A stretch of 14,040 nucleotides of DNA from NCBI GenBank assembly GCA_027353395.1, contig DAIEHU010000038.1:1-14040 (forward strand), given 5' to 3'. The translations under genes were made by a program, and so were the position numbers. Below, in pieces: positions 1-6,472 of this stretch; position 1 is the stretch's first letter; every line of letters starts with the position of its first letter. Origin of the DNA: Desulfobacteraceae bacterium. Lineage in GTDB: Bacteria; Desulfobacterota; Desulfobacteria; Desulfobacterales; Desulfosalsimonadaceae. Below the pieces are notes generated by a model that worked only from the letters and a program-made list of their open reading frames with translations, was not told the DNA's origin and did not search any database.

Positions 1-92
1 CAGTGGATTGGCGGGATTCTGCGCGATTTACAAGCATTTTTCTGGCTTCTGGTTTTTCCTGCTCTCAAACATTTTCCCAGCCCGCCCGCCAA

Positions 93-115
93 CCGCTAAC
101 GCAAACCGTTAGCGG
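93..115. repeat. Perfect 9-bp hairpin just downstream of yoeB
   Basis: CCGCTAACG (93-101) and CGTTAGCGG (107-115) are perfect reverse complements around a 5-nt loop (CAAAC). The hairpin lies 9 nt beyond the yoeB stop, so it could stabilise or end the minus-strand yefM-yoeB transcript. There is no T-run on either strand, so it is not a classical intrinsic terminator. A second inverted pair, TTGGCGGG (8-15) and CCCGCCAA (85-92), directly adjoins it on the left. The function is uncertain. Confidence 0.45.
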
Positions 116-124
116 GTCGAGGTG

Positions 125-379
125 TCAATAGTGGTATCGGAGTTGTGCTATTTCAATAGCATTTTCAGACACTTTGTAGATAAATCGATGTTCATCAGTT
201 ATTCGTCGAGACCAATACCCTGAGAGGGCATGTTTTAATGGTTCAGGTTTACCAATGCCCTCAAATGGGTTACGCATTGTATCCTTGATCAGGGTATTGA
301 TTCGGCGTAAAATTTGTTTGTCTGTTTTTTGCCAGAAAAGGGAATCGTCCCATGCATGGTCAGAAAAAACGAGCTTCAA
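125..379 (-). CDS. yoeB: YoeB-family mRNA interferase toxin
   Basis: An 84-aa RelE-superfamily toxin, closely similar along its whole length to E. coli YoeB, including the WDD, PFEGIGKPEPLKH, SGYWSRRI and C-terminal RYHY blocks. The family binds the ribosome A site and cleaves mRNA. The residues known as catalytic in E. coli YoeB are at the same positions here: Glu46, Arg65 and His83, with Tyr84 last. Nothing is truncated, so the toxin should be active when released from its antitoxin. Its ATG overlaps the end of yefM by 4 nt (ATGA), implying translational coupling with the antitoxin made first. A hairpin at 93-115 follows the stop. The family call is secure; activity in this organism is inferred. 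Confidence 0.95.
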   Translation of the reverse strand: MKLVFSDHAWDDSLFWQKTDKQILRRINTLIKDTMRNPFEGIGKPEPLKHALSGYWSRRITDEHRFIYKVSENAIEIAQLRYHY

Positions 380-627
380 TCCATAAGCTCCTTTTCATGT
401 CCTTTTCCATTTTCAAGCTGGGCTATTGATTCTAAAAGACGTTTTGTATTTTTCGGTGATCTCAAAAGATATGCTGTTTCTTCAAGCGATTCATAGTCCT
501 CAAGTGACATGATAACAACAGAATTGGATGATTTACGTGTCACTATAATTGGGGAGCGGTCCTCACAGACCTTGTCCATTGTTCTTGCGAGGTTTTGCCT
601 TGCCGATGTATAGGTTATAGCTTTCAT
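376..627 (-). CDS. yefM: YefM-family antitoxin
   Basis: An 83-aa Phd/YefM-fold antitoxin. The N-terminal half (MKAITYTSARQNLARTMDKV) matches the YefM DNA-binding/dimerisation region. The C-terminal half, with SLEETAYLLRSP and a charged tail, matches the part of E. coli YefM that wraps YoeB. The family neutralises YoeB and represses its own operon, with the toxin acting as co-repressor. The start is supported by an AGGAGGA Shine-Dalgarno sequence (complement of about 635-641) some 8 nt upstream of the ATG. The gene overlaps yoeB by 4 nt. The operator and promoter lie immediately upstream (642-678). It is almost the same length as the E. coli protein and looks intact. Confidence 0.95.
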   Translation of the reverse strand: MKAITYTSARQNLARTMDKVCEDRSPIIVTRKSSNSVVIMSLEDYESLEETAYLLRSPKNTKRLLESIAQLENGKGHEKELMD

Positions 628-641
628 TTTGGGTTCCTCCT

Positions 642-678
642 GTACAATTTATTGTACGTATTTATGTTGAATTGTCAA
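642..678 (-). promoter_or_regulatory. yefM-yoeB promoter with YefM-type operator palindrome
   Basis: Read on the minus strand: -35 TTGACA (complement of 673-678), 16-bp spacer, -10 TACAAT (complement of 651-656). Over the -10 lies a perfect inverted repeat, GTACAAT-TT-ATTGTAC (642-657), containing a TGTACA core at 641-646. E. coli YefM-YoeB is known to bind palindromes built on TGTACA, so this is a strong candidate autoregulatory operator that would block RNA polymerase directly. The motifs are seen in the sequence; binding is inferred from the family. Confidence 0.7.
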
Positions 679-733
679 ACAAAAATATAAGGCCCGACAA
701 GGCCACCGTGTCAGGTAAACAAAAACCCAACTC

Positions 734-769
734 TTGACATTGATACCAATAATGATACCATTTTGACAT
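734..769 (+). promoter_or_regulatory. hicA-hicB promoter with paired direct repeats
   Basis: A consensus -35 TTGACA (734-739) is followed after 16 bp by a weak -10, TACCAT (756-761). Transcription would then start at or next to the A of the hicA ATG (768), and no Shine-Dalgarno sequence precedes that ATG. Two direct repeats of TGATACCA (741-748 and 753-760, 12-bp period) fill the spacer and -10. They are bracketed by two copies of TTGACAT (734-740 and 763-769). The repeats are plausible HicB operator half-sites, because HicB antitoxins usually autoregulate. The -10 assignment is tentative. Confidence 0.45.
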
Positions 770-1028
770 GACAAAAATCGATGAATTGCTGATACTGATG
801 CAACGGAATGTCAAGGACGTGCGTTTTTCGGAATTATGCAGGATCTGTGACCATTTTTTCGGAGAACCGCGCCAGAAAAAAAGCAGCCATCGCGTTTATA
901 GAACCCCCTGGCAAGGTGATCCAAGGGTAAACATTCAAAAAAGCAACGGGAAGGCCAAGGCATACCAAGTAAAACAGGTACTTTTGGCGATCGAAAAACT
1001 GGAGGCCAGTCATGGCGCAAAAAAATGA
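768..1028 (+). CDS. hicA: HicA-like mRNA interferase toxin
   Basis: An 86-aa small basic protein of the HicA/YcfA type. This family has a dsRNA-binding-like fold and cleaves mRNA using one conserved histidine. The candidate catalytic residue is His41 in the SSHRVY motif, matching the G/S-S-H motif of HicA. It is followed by a basic segment (VNIQKSNGKAKAYQVKQVL) resembling the family's C-terminal strand and helix. It belongs to the longer HicA variant with an extra N-terminal stretch (FSELCRICDHFFGEPR). The gene overlaps hicB by 17 nt in another frame, the usual coupled toxin-first order of hicAB. No Shine-Dalgarno sequence is seen upstream, so the message may be leaderless. The family call rests on motif and partner; confidence is fairly high. 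Confidence 0.82.
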   Translation: MTKIDELLILMQRNVKDVRFSELCRICDHFFGEPRQKKSSHRVYRTPWQGDPRVNIQKSNGKAKAYQVKQVLLAIEKLEASHGAKK

Positions 1029-1341
1029 TAAATATACATACCGGGTTACCTGGTCTGAAGATGATAATGAGTATGTAGCCTTGTGTGCTGAATTTCCAAG
1101 TTTGAGCTGGCTGGCGGATAAGCCGGAAAAGGCTCTGAAAGGGATCCGAAAGCTCGTGGCCGATATTTTATTGGACATGGGCATAAATGATGAGCCGATC
1201 CCTGAGCCGATCGCATGTAAAAATTATAGCGGGAAATTTATGGTCCGGGTTCCGCCTGACGTTCATCGAAAATTGGCTTTACAAGCTGCTGAATCCGGTG
1301 TCAGCCTCAACCGCATTGCGAGCTCCAAGTTGAGCCAGTAG
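1012..1341 (+). CDS. hicB: HicB-family antitoxin with C-terminal RHH/Arc-like DNA-binding segment
   Basis: A 109-aa antitoxin. Residues about 7-60 (YTYRVTWSEDDNEYVALCAEFP and following) match the degenerate RNase H-like HicB domain, in which a substrate-mimicking strand sequesters HicA. Residues about 75-109 (FMVRVPPDVHRKLALQAAES, then GVSLNRIASSKLS) match the ribbon-helix-helix DNA-binding segment, suggesting that it represses its own promoter at 734-769. The ATG at 1012 has a strong GGAGG (1001-1005) at 6-nt spacing, in contrast to hicA, which has none. This difference should favour antitoxin synthesis. The gene ends 95 bp before the next gene, and the region's AT-richness fits a mobile accessory module. 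Confidence 0.9.
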   Translation: MAQKNDKYTYRVTWSEDDNEYVALCAEFPSLSWLADKPEKALKGIRKLVADILLDMGINDEPIPEPIACKNYSGKFMVRVPPDVHRKLALQAAESGVSLNRIASSKLSQ

Positions 1342-1436
1342 ACAATAAGTTTTGCACACAAGGAACTGATCAAAAGGAAATACCCCCATAAAAATTGCAT
1401 CAGGGCCAATGAATTCCAGCACGGGAGAAACGACAG

Positions 1437-2825
1437 ATGCCTGAAGGAAGTTTGTGCAACAAGCAGCCCATCCAGACCGACGCGGCGTTAAAAACACTGC
1501 TGAGCGACACCGGCGGGCGGCAATATTATCAGGAAATGAAGTCTTTGGATGTCGATCGCGGGCTTTTGCGGGACACCATTGAAAAAACCTGCAAATCCCG
1601 CATCCGCACCTGGCTCTCCATCTGCGCGCATTGCGGCATGTGCGCGGACAGTTGTTTTTTTTACCGCATCAATGACCGCGACCCCAAGCAGGTTCCCGCC
1701 TATAAAATTCAATCCACCTTGGGCGAAATCATCCGGCGCAAGGGCAATGTCGATAACGCATTCATGCACATGGCCATGGAAACCGCATGGGCCAAATGCA
1801 CCTGCTGCAACCGCTGCGGCCTCTACTGTCCCCACGGCATCGACATGGGCGTGATGTTCAGCTACCTTCGGGGCCTCCTGTATCAGCAGGGGTTCGTGCC
1901 CTGGGAAATGAAAATCGGGGCCGGTATGCACCGGGTCTATAACGCCCAGATGGATGTCACGGATGAGGAATTCATCGACACATTCCTCTGGATGGCGGAA
2001 GAAAACGAGGAGGAATATCCGGGCCTGACCATCCCCATCGACAAGGTTGGCGCGGACATCCTGTATACGGTCAATGCACGGGAAGTCAAGCATTACCCGG
2101 AAGACCTGGCCCAGGCCGCTATTTTATTCCATCTCGCCGGTGAAAACTGGACCGTCACCAGCAAGGGATGGGAGCAGACCAGCCTGGCCATGTTCGCCGG
2201 GGACTGGGCGGCCTGCAAAATGCAGGTGGAATCGGTTTACGACGCGATGGAGCGATTGAAACCCAAACGTATGGTGGGCACCGAATGTGGACATGCCCAT
2301 CGCGCCACGGTGGTGGAGGGCCCATACTGGGCAGGCAGAAAAGACGGCCTCCCGCCGGTGGAATCCATTCATTATGTGGAATGGCTTGCCGAAGCCCTGC
2401 GCACCGGCAAGCTGAAAATCGACCCGGCCAGGCGCATCAAGGAGCCGGTGACCCTCCAGGACTCCTGCAATTATGTCCGGAATCACGGTTTAAAGGAGAT
2501 CACCCGGGAAATCATCCGTTATATCGTGGAGCCGGGCTATTTCATCGACATGTCTCCCAACCGCGAGCACAACTATTGCTGCGGCGGCGGCGGCGGATTC
2601 AACGGCATCGGGCTGTACCGCGAGCAGCGCAACAAGGCGCTCATCACCAAACGTGACCAGATCATCAAGACCGGCGCCAAACTGGTGCTCGCCCCATGCC
2701 ATAATTGCTGGGACGCCATCCGCGATCTTGAGGAAACATACCAAATCGGCATCCGCTGGTCTTTTTTAAAACCCCTGGTGCTTGGCATGGTTGAAATTCC
2801 CGAACACCTGAAACCAAAGGAATAA
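1437..2825 (+). CDS. HdrD/HmcF/TmcB-like Fe-S oxidoreductase with CCG domain
   Basis: A 462-aa predicted cytoplasmic electron-transfer protein. Two classic [4Fe-4S] motifs sit at the N-terminus: C63-x2-C66-x2-C69-x3-C73 and C121-x2-C124-x2-C127-x3-C131-Pro. The C-terminal CCG domain is complete: C343, C381-C382 followed by five glycines, then C421-x2-C424. In heterodisulfide reductases this pattern binds a noncubane [4Fe-4S] cluster that reduces disulfides. The first CCG-like domain is degenerate, keeping a single Cys284 in GTECGHAH. Length and layout match the HmcF/TmcB/DsrK group of sulfate reducers. The start is fixed by GGGAGA (1423-1428) ahead of the ATG. The usual membrane cytochrome b partner is absent nearby. 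A paralogue with TGA at the Cys284 position lies at 5153-6472. The family is certain; the electron donor and acceptor are unknown. Confidence 0.9.
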   Translation: MPEGSLCNKQPIQTDAALKTLLSDTGGRQYYQEMKSLDVDRGLLRDTIEKTCKSRIRTWLSICAHCGMCADSCFFYRINDRDPKQVPAYKIQSTLGEIIRRKGNVDNAFMHMAMETAWAKCTCCNRCGLYCPHGIDMGVMFSYLRGLLYQQGFVPWEMKIGAGMHRVYNAQMDVTDEEFIDTFLWMAEENEEEYPGLTIPIDKVGADILYTVNAREVKHYPEDLAQAAILFHLAGENWTVTSKGWEQTSLAMFAGDWAACKMQVESVYDAMERLKPKRMVGTECGHAHRATVVEGPYWAGRKDGLPPVESIHYVEWLAEALRTGKLKIDPARRIKEPVTLQDSCNYVRNHGLKEITREIIRYIVEPGYFIDMSPNREHNYCCGGGGGFNGIGLYREQRNKALITKRDQIIKTGAKLVLAPCHNCWDAIRDLEETYQIGIRWSFLKPLVLGMVEIPEHLKPKE

Positions 2826-2878
2826 AGCCCGGCCCGGAAACAGCAGCCGCTGAACCTCCAAATAAAATGAGGTGACCC

Positions 2879-3793
2879 ATGTTTAAAAAAATTTTATTCG
2901 CCACTTCCGCCACCAACGCATGCGATCATGCCGCCCGTGTGGCTTTTGACATGGCCCGGCGATACAATGCCCATATTGACGCGTTTCATGTCATCGGCGT
3001 GCCCACCCGGGGATTCAGCCAGGTGGTGGTGGATCTGACCACCGGGGAACAGGTGGCGCTGGACGACAATTACCGCGATCTGGTCAAGGAGGAAATCCGC
3101 GCCTATTATGACCACCAGATCAAACCATCCATGGACTGCGCCATTGAAGTGGCGGTGGGGGAAGCGCACCGGGAAATTCTGCGCCTGGCCCGGCGGACCC
3201 AGCCGGATATCATCGTGATGGGGGGCAGCACCGGCGCGACCGGAGCGTATGCCGCCCGCAGAAACATCACCGGCTCCACATTCCAGCAGGTGGCCAAGGC
3301 GGCCCACTGCCCGGTCATGGTCATCAACCGTCCGGCCGGGTCTTTCTGGGGCGGTTTTTCCAACATCGTGTTCGGAACGGATTTTTCAGAAAGCGCGGAT
3401 ACGGCGTTCGCATTCGCGTTCGATCTCGCCAAAACATTTGACTGCGAACTGCTTCTCCTTCACGCCCTGGACATTACCGGATGCCAAATAAATACCCTCC
3501 ATTCCCAGGATGATATCGACGACCAGATCCGGAAAGCGCGCCAGCAGATGCGGTTCCGGTATATTTCAAAAATGCGTGATTTCAAAAACTATGAAGTGGA
3601 CGTATGGGAAGGCATTCCGTTTGTGGAAATCGTCAAATACGCCAGGGAAAAACATGCGGATCTGATCGTGATGGGCCACCATACCAGGAAAAAAACAGGA
3701 GACGGCGAAGGCGCTCTCGGCAGTGTCGCGGAGCAGGTCATTCTCCGGGCCAACTGTCCGGTGATCAGCATCAACCGGCCCATTCCCAGATAG
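2879..3793 (+). CDS. Tandem-domain universal stress protein
   Basis: A 304-aa protein with two Usp domains (about residues 1-152 and 155-304). Each starts with a KILFATS- or NIVFGTDFS-type strand and ends in CPVMVINRP or CPVISINRP. The first domain has a full ATP-binding signature, GATG-x9-GST. The second has GHHT followed by a degenerate glycine motif, so its nucleotide binding may be weakened. Usp proteins are cytoplasmic and adjust cells to energy or redox stress. Tandem forms mimic the usual dimer. The ATG is preceded by GAGGTGA at good spacing and lies 53 bp after the Fe-S protein, so the two are probably co-transcribed. The next gene is a stand-alone receiver. The family is secure; its role in regulating the neighbouring redox protein is inferred. 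Confidence 0.92.
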   Translation: MFKKILFATSATNACDHAARVAFDMARRYNAHIDAFHVIGVPTRGFSQVVVDLTTGEQVALDDNYRDLVKEEIRAYYDHQIKPSMDCAIEVAVGEAHREILRLARRTQPDIIVMGGSTGATGAYAARRNITGSTFQQVAKAAHCPVMVINRPAGSFWGGFSNIVFGTDFSESADTAFAFAFDLAKTFDCELLLLHALDITGCQINTLHSQDDIDDQIRKARQQMRFRYISKMRDFKNYEVDVWEGIPFVEIVKYAREKHADLIVMGHHTRKKTGDGEGALGSVAEQVILRANCPVISINRPIPR

Positions 3794-3864
3794 GGGCCGG
3801 CCAGCGGCCATTTGCGTGTGTTTGTATCGGACCAATGGACATGACAGGCTTTGCAAAGGGGTGC

Positions 3865-4221
3865 ATGATGATGAAAAAAATATTAATTATTGAAGACGAC
3901 CCTGCGGTTTCGGATTATCTGAAAACCTTTTTTGAAGACAATGGCTACAATGCCTTCACCGCCATGACCGCCCAGGGCGGGTATGACCTCGCCAAACAGG
4001 AGCATCCGGACCTCATCACGTTGGACATTGAACTGCCCGATGAATGGGGCCCCCGGTTTTACCGGAAGCTGGCCGCCGACAAATCCCTGAAAAACACGCC
4101 GGTGATCGTCATCAGCGGGCTTTCCGGCAACAAATACGCGATAACAAAAGCCGTGGCGAGCCTTTCCAAGCCCTTTGACCGGGACGAACTCTTGAAAATC
4201 GTCAAAGAAACCATCGGATAG
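3865..4221 (+). CDS. Stand-alone response regulator receiver domain
   Basis: About 116-118 aa containing only a CheY-type receiver and no output domain. Counting from the ATG at 3871 (MKKILIIEDD), the acidic pair is D9-D10 (E8 precedes it), the phosphoacceptor is D52 (in LDIELPD), the switch Ser is in VIVISG, and the conserved Lys is in LSKPFD. All the catalytic residues are present. Three ATGs in a row (3865, 3868, 3871) follow AAAGGGG (3855-3861). Spacing favours 3868 or 3871, and the longer frame opening upstream at 3604 overlaps the usp gene and is not credible. Such regulators work through phosphotransfer or protein contact. No kinase is in the window. The gene lies 71 bp after usp, probably in the same operon. 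Confidence 0.92.
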   Translation: MMMKKILIIEDDPAVSDYLKTFFEDNGYNAFTAMTAQGGYDLAKQEHPDLITLDIELPDEWGPRFYRKLAADKSLKNTPVIVISGLSGNKYAITKAVASLSKPFDRDELLKIVKETIG

Positions 4222-4479
4222 AAAACCCGGCCCGTAAAATTCACATTTTGTTATTACTATAAAAATATAATTAATTATTTTAGAACATTAAACCATTCAA
4301 TACGTGTATAACGTCGATTTTGCCATCCGAATGGGCCACCGTGTAATTCACTTTGCGCTTCCGGGTTTAAAAAGGTAGAGGAAAACGGAACATGATTTTT
4401 TATGGCAGATGAAAAGGCGGAGTTCCTCCTTATAAACAATCAGAAATTAAGACCATAATAATGACCACTGTCAGTATTG

Positions 4480-4902
4480 TCAAGGTGCTGAGTCAAAGGG
4501 AAGGTTTTCGTCTTTTGGGGAAGGGTTCTTTCTACCGATCAACCGGATATGATGTGAACTGGCCCTTAATTCATCGATGCATTTTAACTGTTCCCGCAAA
4601 TCCAGGCAATCGGCGCGGAAATACATGGCCCGGCCGCATTTTAAGGGATCGATATTTTTGGCGAAATAATAGAAAAGGGAATTGGCGTCGGTTCGCGCCA
4701 GTTTTTCAAGCAGGACCGCGAGTTTTCGGGCGGTCTTATAATAATCGCCGATCTCAAGGGGCGTTTGGATGACGGCCAGGACCATTTTTTTGATTTCACG
4801 GTAAACATCCGGATATTCCGCCACGGCTTTTTCCGAAACCAAGAGCGACCTGGCCCGCCGCTGTTCAAGCTCTTCAAGCGATGGACTCTGTTTATCATTC
4901 AT
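4480..4902 (-). CDS. Hypothetical small helical protein
   Basis: A 140-aa protein I do not recognise. The frame opens further upstream (to 5022), but the ATG at 4902 is chosen because GGAGGT lies about 5 nt before it. It is strongly charged and predicted to be mainly helical: residues about 7-75 are rich in E, K, R, L and A (SLEELEQRRARSLL, MVLAVIQTPLEIGDYY, KLAVLLEKLA). There is no signal peptide or membrane segment. The C-terminal half has two Cys residues (in PLKCGR and RADCLD) plus one in LKCID, with no metal-binding spacing. It is transcribed in the same direction as the selenoprotein gene, 250 bp downstream of it, with repeat copy A between them. It converges with the response regulator gene. 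Being a real gene is likely from the start signal and codon structure; the function is unknown. Confidence 0.6.
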   Translation of the reverse strand: MNDKQSPSLEELEQRRARSLLVSEKAVAEYPDVYREIKKMVLAVIQTPLEIGDYYKTARKLAVLLEKLARTDANSLFYYFAKNIDPLKCGRAMYFRADCLDLREQLKCIDELRASSHHIRLIGRKNPSPKDENLPFDSAP

Positions 4903-5031
4903 GGCGACCTCCGTAACCATTGCCGTCAAAATCCGATCAGCCTGCCGCGGAATAATGTGGGTCTTTGAAATCTGGAGGCAAAGGACATTATTTATTTTAG
5001 GTTCCGCGACAGGCCGGCACATCGGTTATTG

Positions 5032-5153
5032 TTCCATTTTGCATTCAAGATGGCATCAAGGCGGCCAGGAGGAGGCGACGCAGACGTATGTTTTATACGT
5101 TGAGGAGCCGACGACGCAACCAACGCAAATGCCGCTTGAATGCGAATTGGAAT
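5032..5153 (-). repeat. Dispersed palindromic element, copy A (full length)
   Basis: This is the reverse-oriented match of copies B and C. It begins, on the minus strand, with ATTCCAATTCGCATTCAAGC and ends in TTGAATGCAAAATGGAA; these ends are imperfect inverted repeats of about 22 bp. A central hairpin ACGTAT-(5 nt)-ATACGT occupies 5084-5100. The element overlaps the first base or two of the stop codon of the upstream selenoprotein gene (stop 5153-5155). It fills the gap between that gene and the small gene at 4480-4902. No transposase is present, so it is a MITE- or REP-like non-autonomous repeat. Confidence 0.85.
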
Positions 5154-6472
5154 TACATGGCTGACTCCGGATGAAACACGTTGACTTCCTTCAAATCATC
5201 GCCCAGATAAGTTCGCTCATTGGGACCGAGAATGCCTAAAGAGAGGCATATCATGGTCCACAGATGCACCACCGGATAATGCCCGCCGTAATGCTCGCTG
5301 AGTTCATGGATCTGGGCGTGACAGTTATGGCAACCCGCGATACAGTAGTCCGCGCCCGTGGCCTTGATCTGCTCGTCCTTCAACCGGCCGTATTCCAGGC
5401 GCTGGTCCTTGAATCCGGACTGGAGAAACCCGCCGCCGCCGCCGCAGCAATAGTTATTCGACCGGTTGGGGGTCATGTCGATGAAATTCTCCTCGCCCAC
5501 CACGGATTTCACCACAAACCGCAAATCCTCGGCAATGGGGTCCCCAAAACTTTTGCGGACGATCTGGCAGGGATCCTGAACCGTGAATTTAATTTTCAGA
5601 TCCTTGTTCCAGTCGGAATTGACCTTTAATTTGCCTTCACGAATCCATTTGGCATAGTATTCGTAAATATTTTTCACTTCAAACCGATGCTCGATTTTGA
5701 ATTTTTTCAGTCCGGCCCGGACTGCGAATGTCACGTGCCCTCACTCGGTGTTGAGAAAGGTTTTGCACCCCAGCTCGTGGGCCTTGTCCGTTGACTGCCG
5801 CACCAGGTGTTTCCAGCTTGCGTCTTCCGCCAGAAACAGGCAATAGTTCTCACCGCCCCATCCCTTGGACCCGTAAGTCCAGTTCGCGCCCACCAGGTGA
5901 AGGATTTTCCAGAGCGGCAGCATCTCGTCGGGCTCCGTTACCGGCTCCCTGGAATTCTGGTTTAAAAAAAACTCCGCGCCCATCTTATCGATAGGGGCTT
6001 CCATGTCCTTGAATTCGGGCTGGGCCTCCTGGTATTCCGCCAGGATGTCTTCCACCACAAAGGCGAAATCCTCAGGCGAAGTGCCCATGGCGCTGCCGCT
6101 TTCATTTTTAAGCGCCATGTCGCAGGATCCGAGGATGCCCTTGGGCCGTTTGTCCCTGGGCCATGTGTTCCGGGCGTTATAAACTAGCTGCGGAATATCG
6201 ATCTTCATCGGGCAGACATAAATACACCGCTGGCACATGGTGCACATCCACACCCAAGGGGTGCTGGTGACTTCATCATCCATGCCGAGCGCCGCCATTC
6301 TGAGGAACTTGCGGGGGTCCATATTTTCCAGCCCGGTGGCGGGGCATCCGGACGAACAGGCCCCGCAGGTCAGGCACAAATTCAGGTTTCCGCCTTCCGG
6401 AAGGAGCCCCTTCACCATGTCCATAAAGGTGCTTTGCTTTTTCCCTCCGAGTTTGATTACTTTTTCCATCAT
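5153..6472 (-). CDS. HdrD/HmcF-like Fe-S oxidoreductase, probable selenoprotein (Sec244 at in-frame TGA)
   Basis: A 439-aa paralogue of the protein at 1437-2825, read through one TGA (5741-5743). [4Fe-4S] motifs: C33-x2-C36-x2-C39-x3-C43-Pro and C77-x2-C80-x2-C83-x3-C87-Pro. The C-terminal CCG domain is intact: DPCQ, NNYCCGGGGGF, GCHNC. Upstream of the TGA the frame reads IDKMGAE, ANWTYGSKGW and FLNTE; downstream it continues GHVTFAVRAG in the same frame. The paralogue reads TE-Cys-GH there, so the TGA replaces the only retained Cys of the first CCG domain. A hairpin follows at bSECIS distance. The start at 6472 is chosen because GGAGGG lies 9 nt upstream; a TTG at 6481 abuts it too closely. 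A conventional caller would split this into two genes (5741-6481, and a GTG start at 5734). Partners are unknown, and no membrane subunit is adjacent. Confidence 0.85.
5708..5743 (-). promoter_or_regulatory. Selenocysteine UGA codon and candidate bacterial SECIS hairpin
   Basis: On the minus strand the UGA (5741-5743) is followed after 16 nt by CAGTCCGGGCCGGACTG (5708-5724). This forms a perfect 7-bp stem with a 3-nt GGC loop. The apical loop is about 23 nt from the UGA, within the usual bacterial SECIS range, and carries G at the loop start as SelB-binding hairpins often do. The hairpin is inside the coding sequence, as expected in bacteria. The fold was worked out by eye and not by energy calculation. 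Confidence 0.65.

Noticed and set aside
8..115. Integron attC site beside the toxin-antitoxin genes
   Set aside because: The inverted repeats do not fit the RYYYAAC/GTTRRRY core sites, and no similar site lies between or after the two modules.
1488..2093. Long open frame antisense to the first Fe-S protein gene
   Set aside because: It is the mirror of a GC-rich coding frame, with composition-driven low-complexity His/Ala/Gly content and no family features.
3795..3809. Intrinsic terminator between usp and the response regulator (GGCCG/CGGCC stem)
   Set aside because: The stem is only 5 bp and no T-run follows. The genes are close enough to be co-transcribed.
3604..3864. N-terminal extension of the response regulator
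   Set aside because: The extension overlaps the end of the usp gene in another frame and has no receiver or other domain character. The AAAGGGG site supports a start at 3865-3871.
4402..4458. 18-codon open frame as a leader peptide
   Set aside because: No ribosome-binding site, no attenuator-like structure and no downstream gene on that strand.
4901..5164. Open frame on the plus strand through repeat copy A
   Set aside because: It mostly translates the palindromic repeat and the antisense of the small gene, and has no recognisable protein features.
5153..5734. A separate gene starting with GTG at 5734 after the TGA
   Set aside because: It lacks a Shine-Dalgarno sequence, begins in the middle of a conserved domain, and is in the same phase as the upstream frame. 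The paralogue shows the two parts are one protein.
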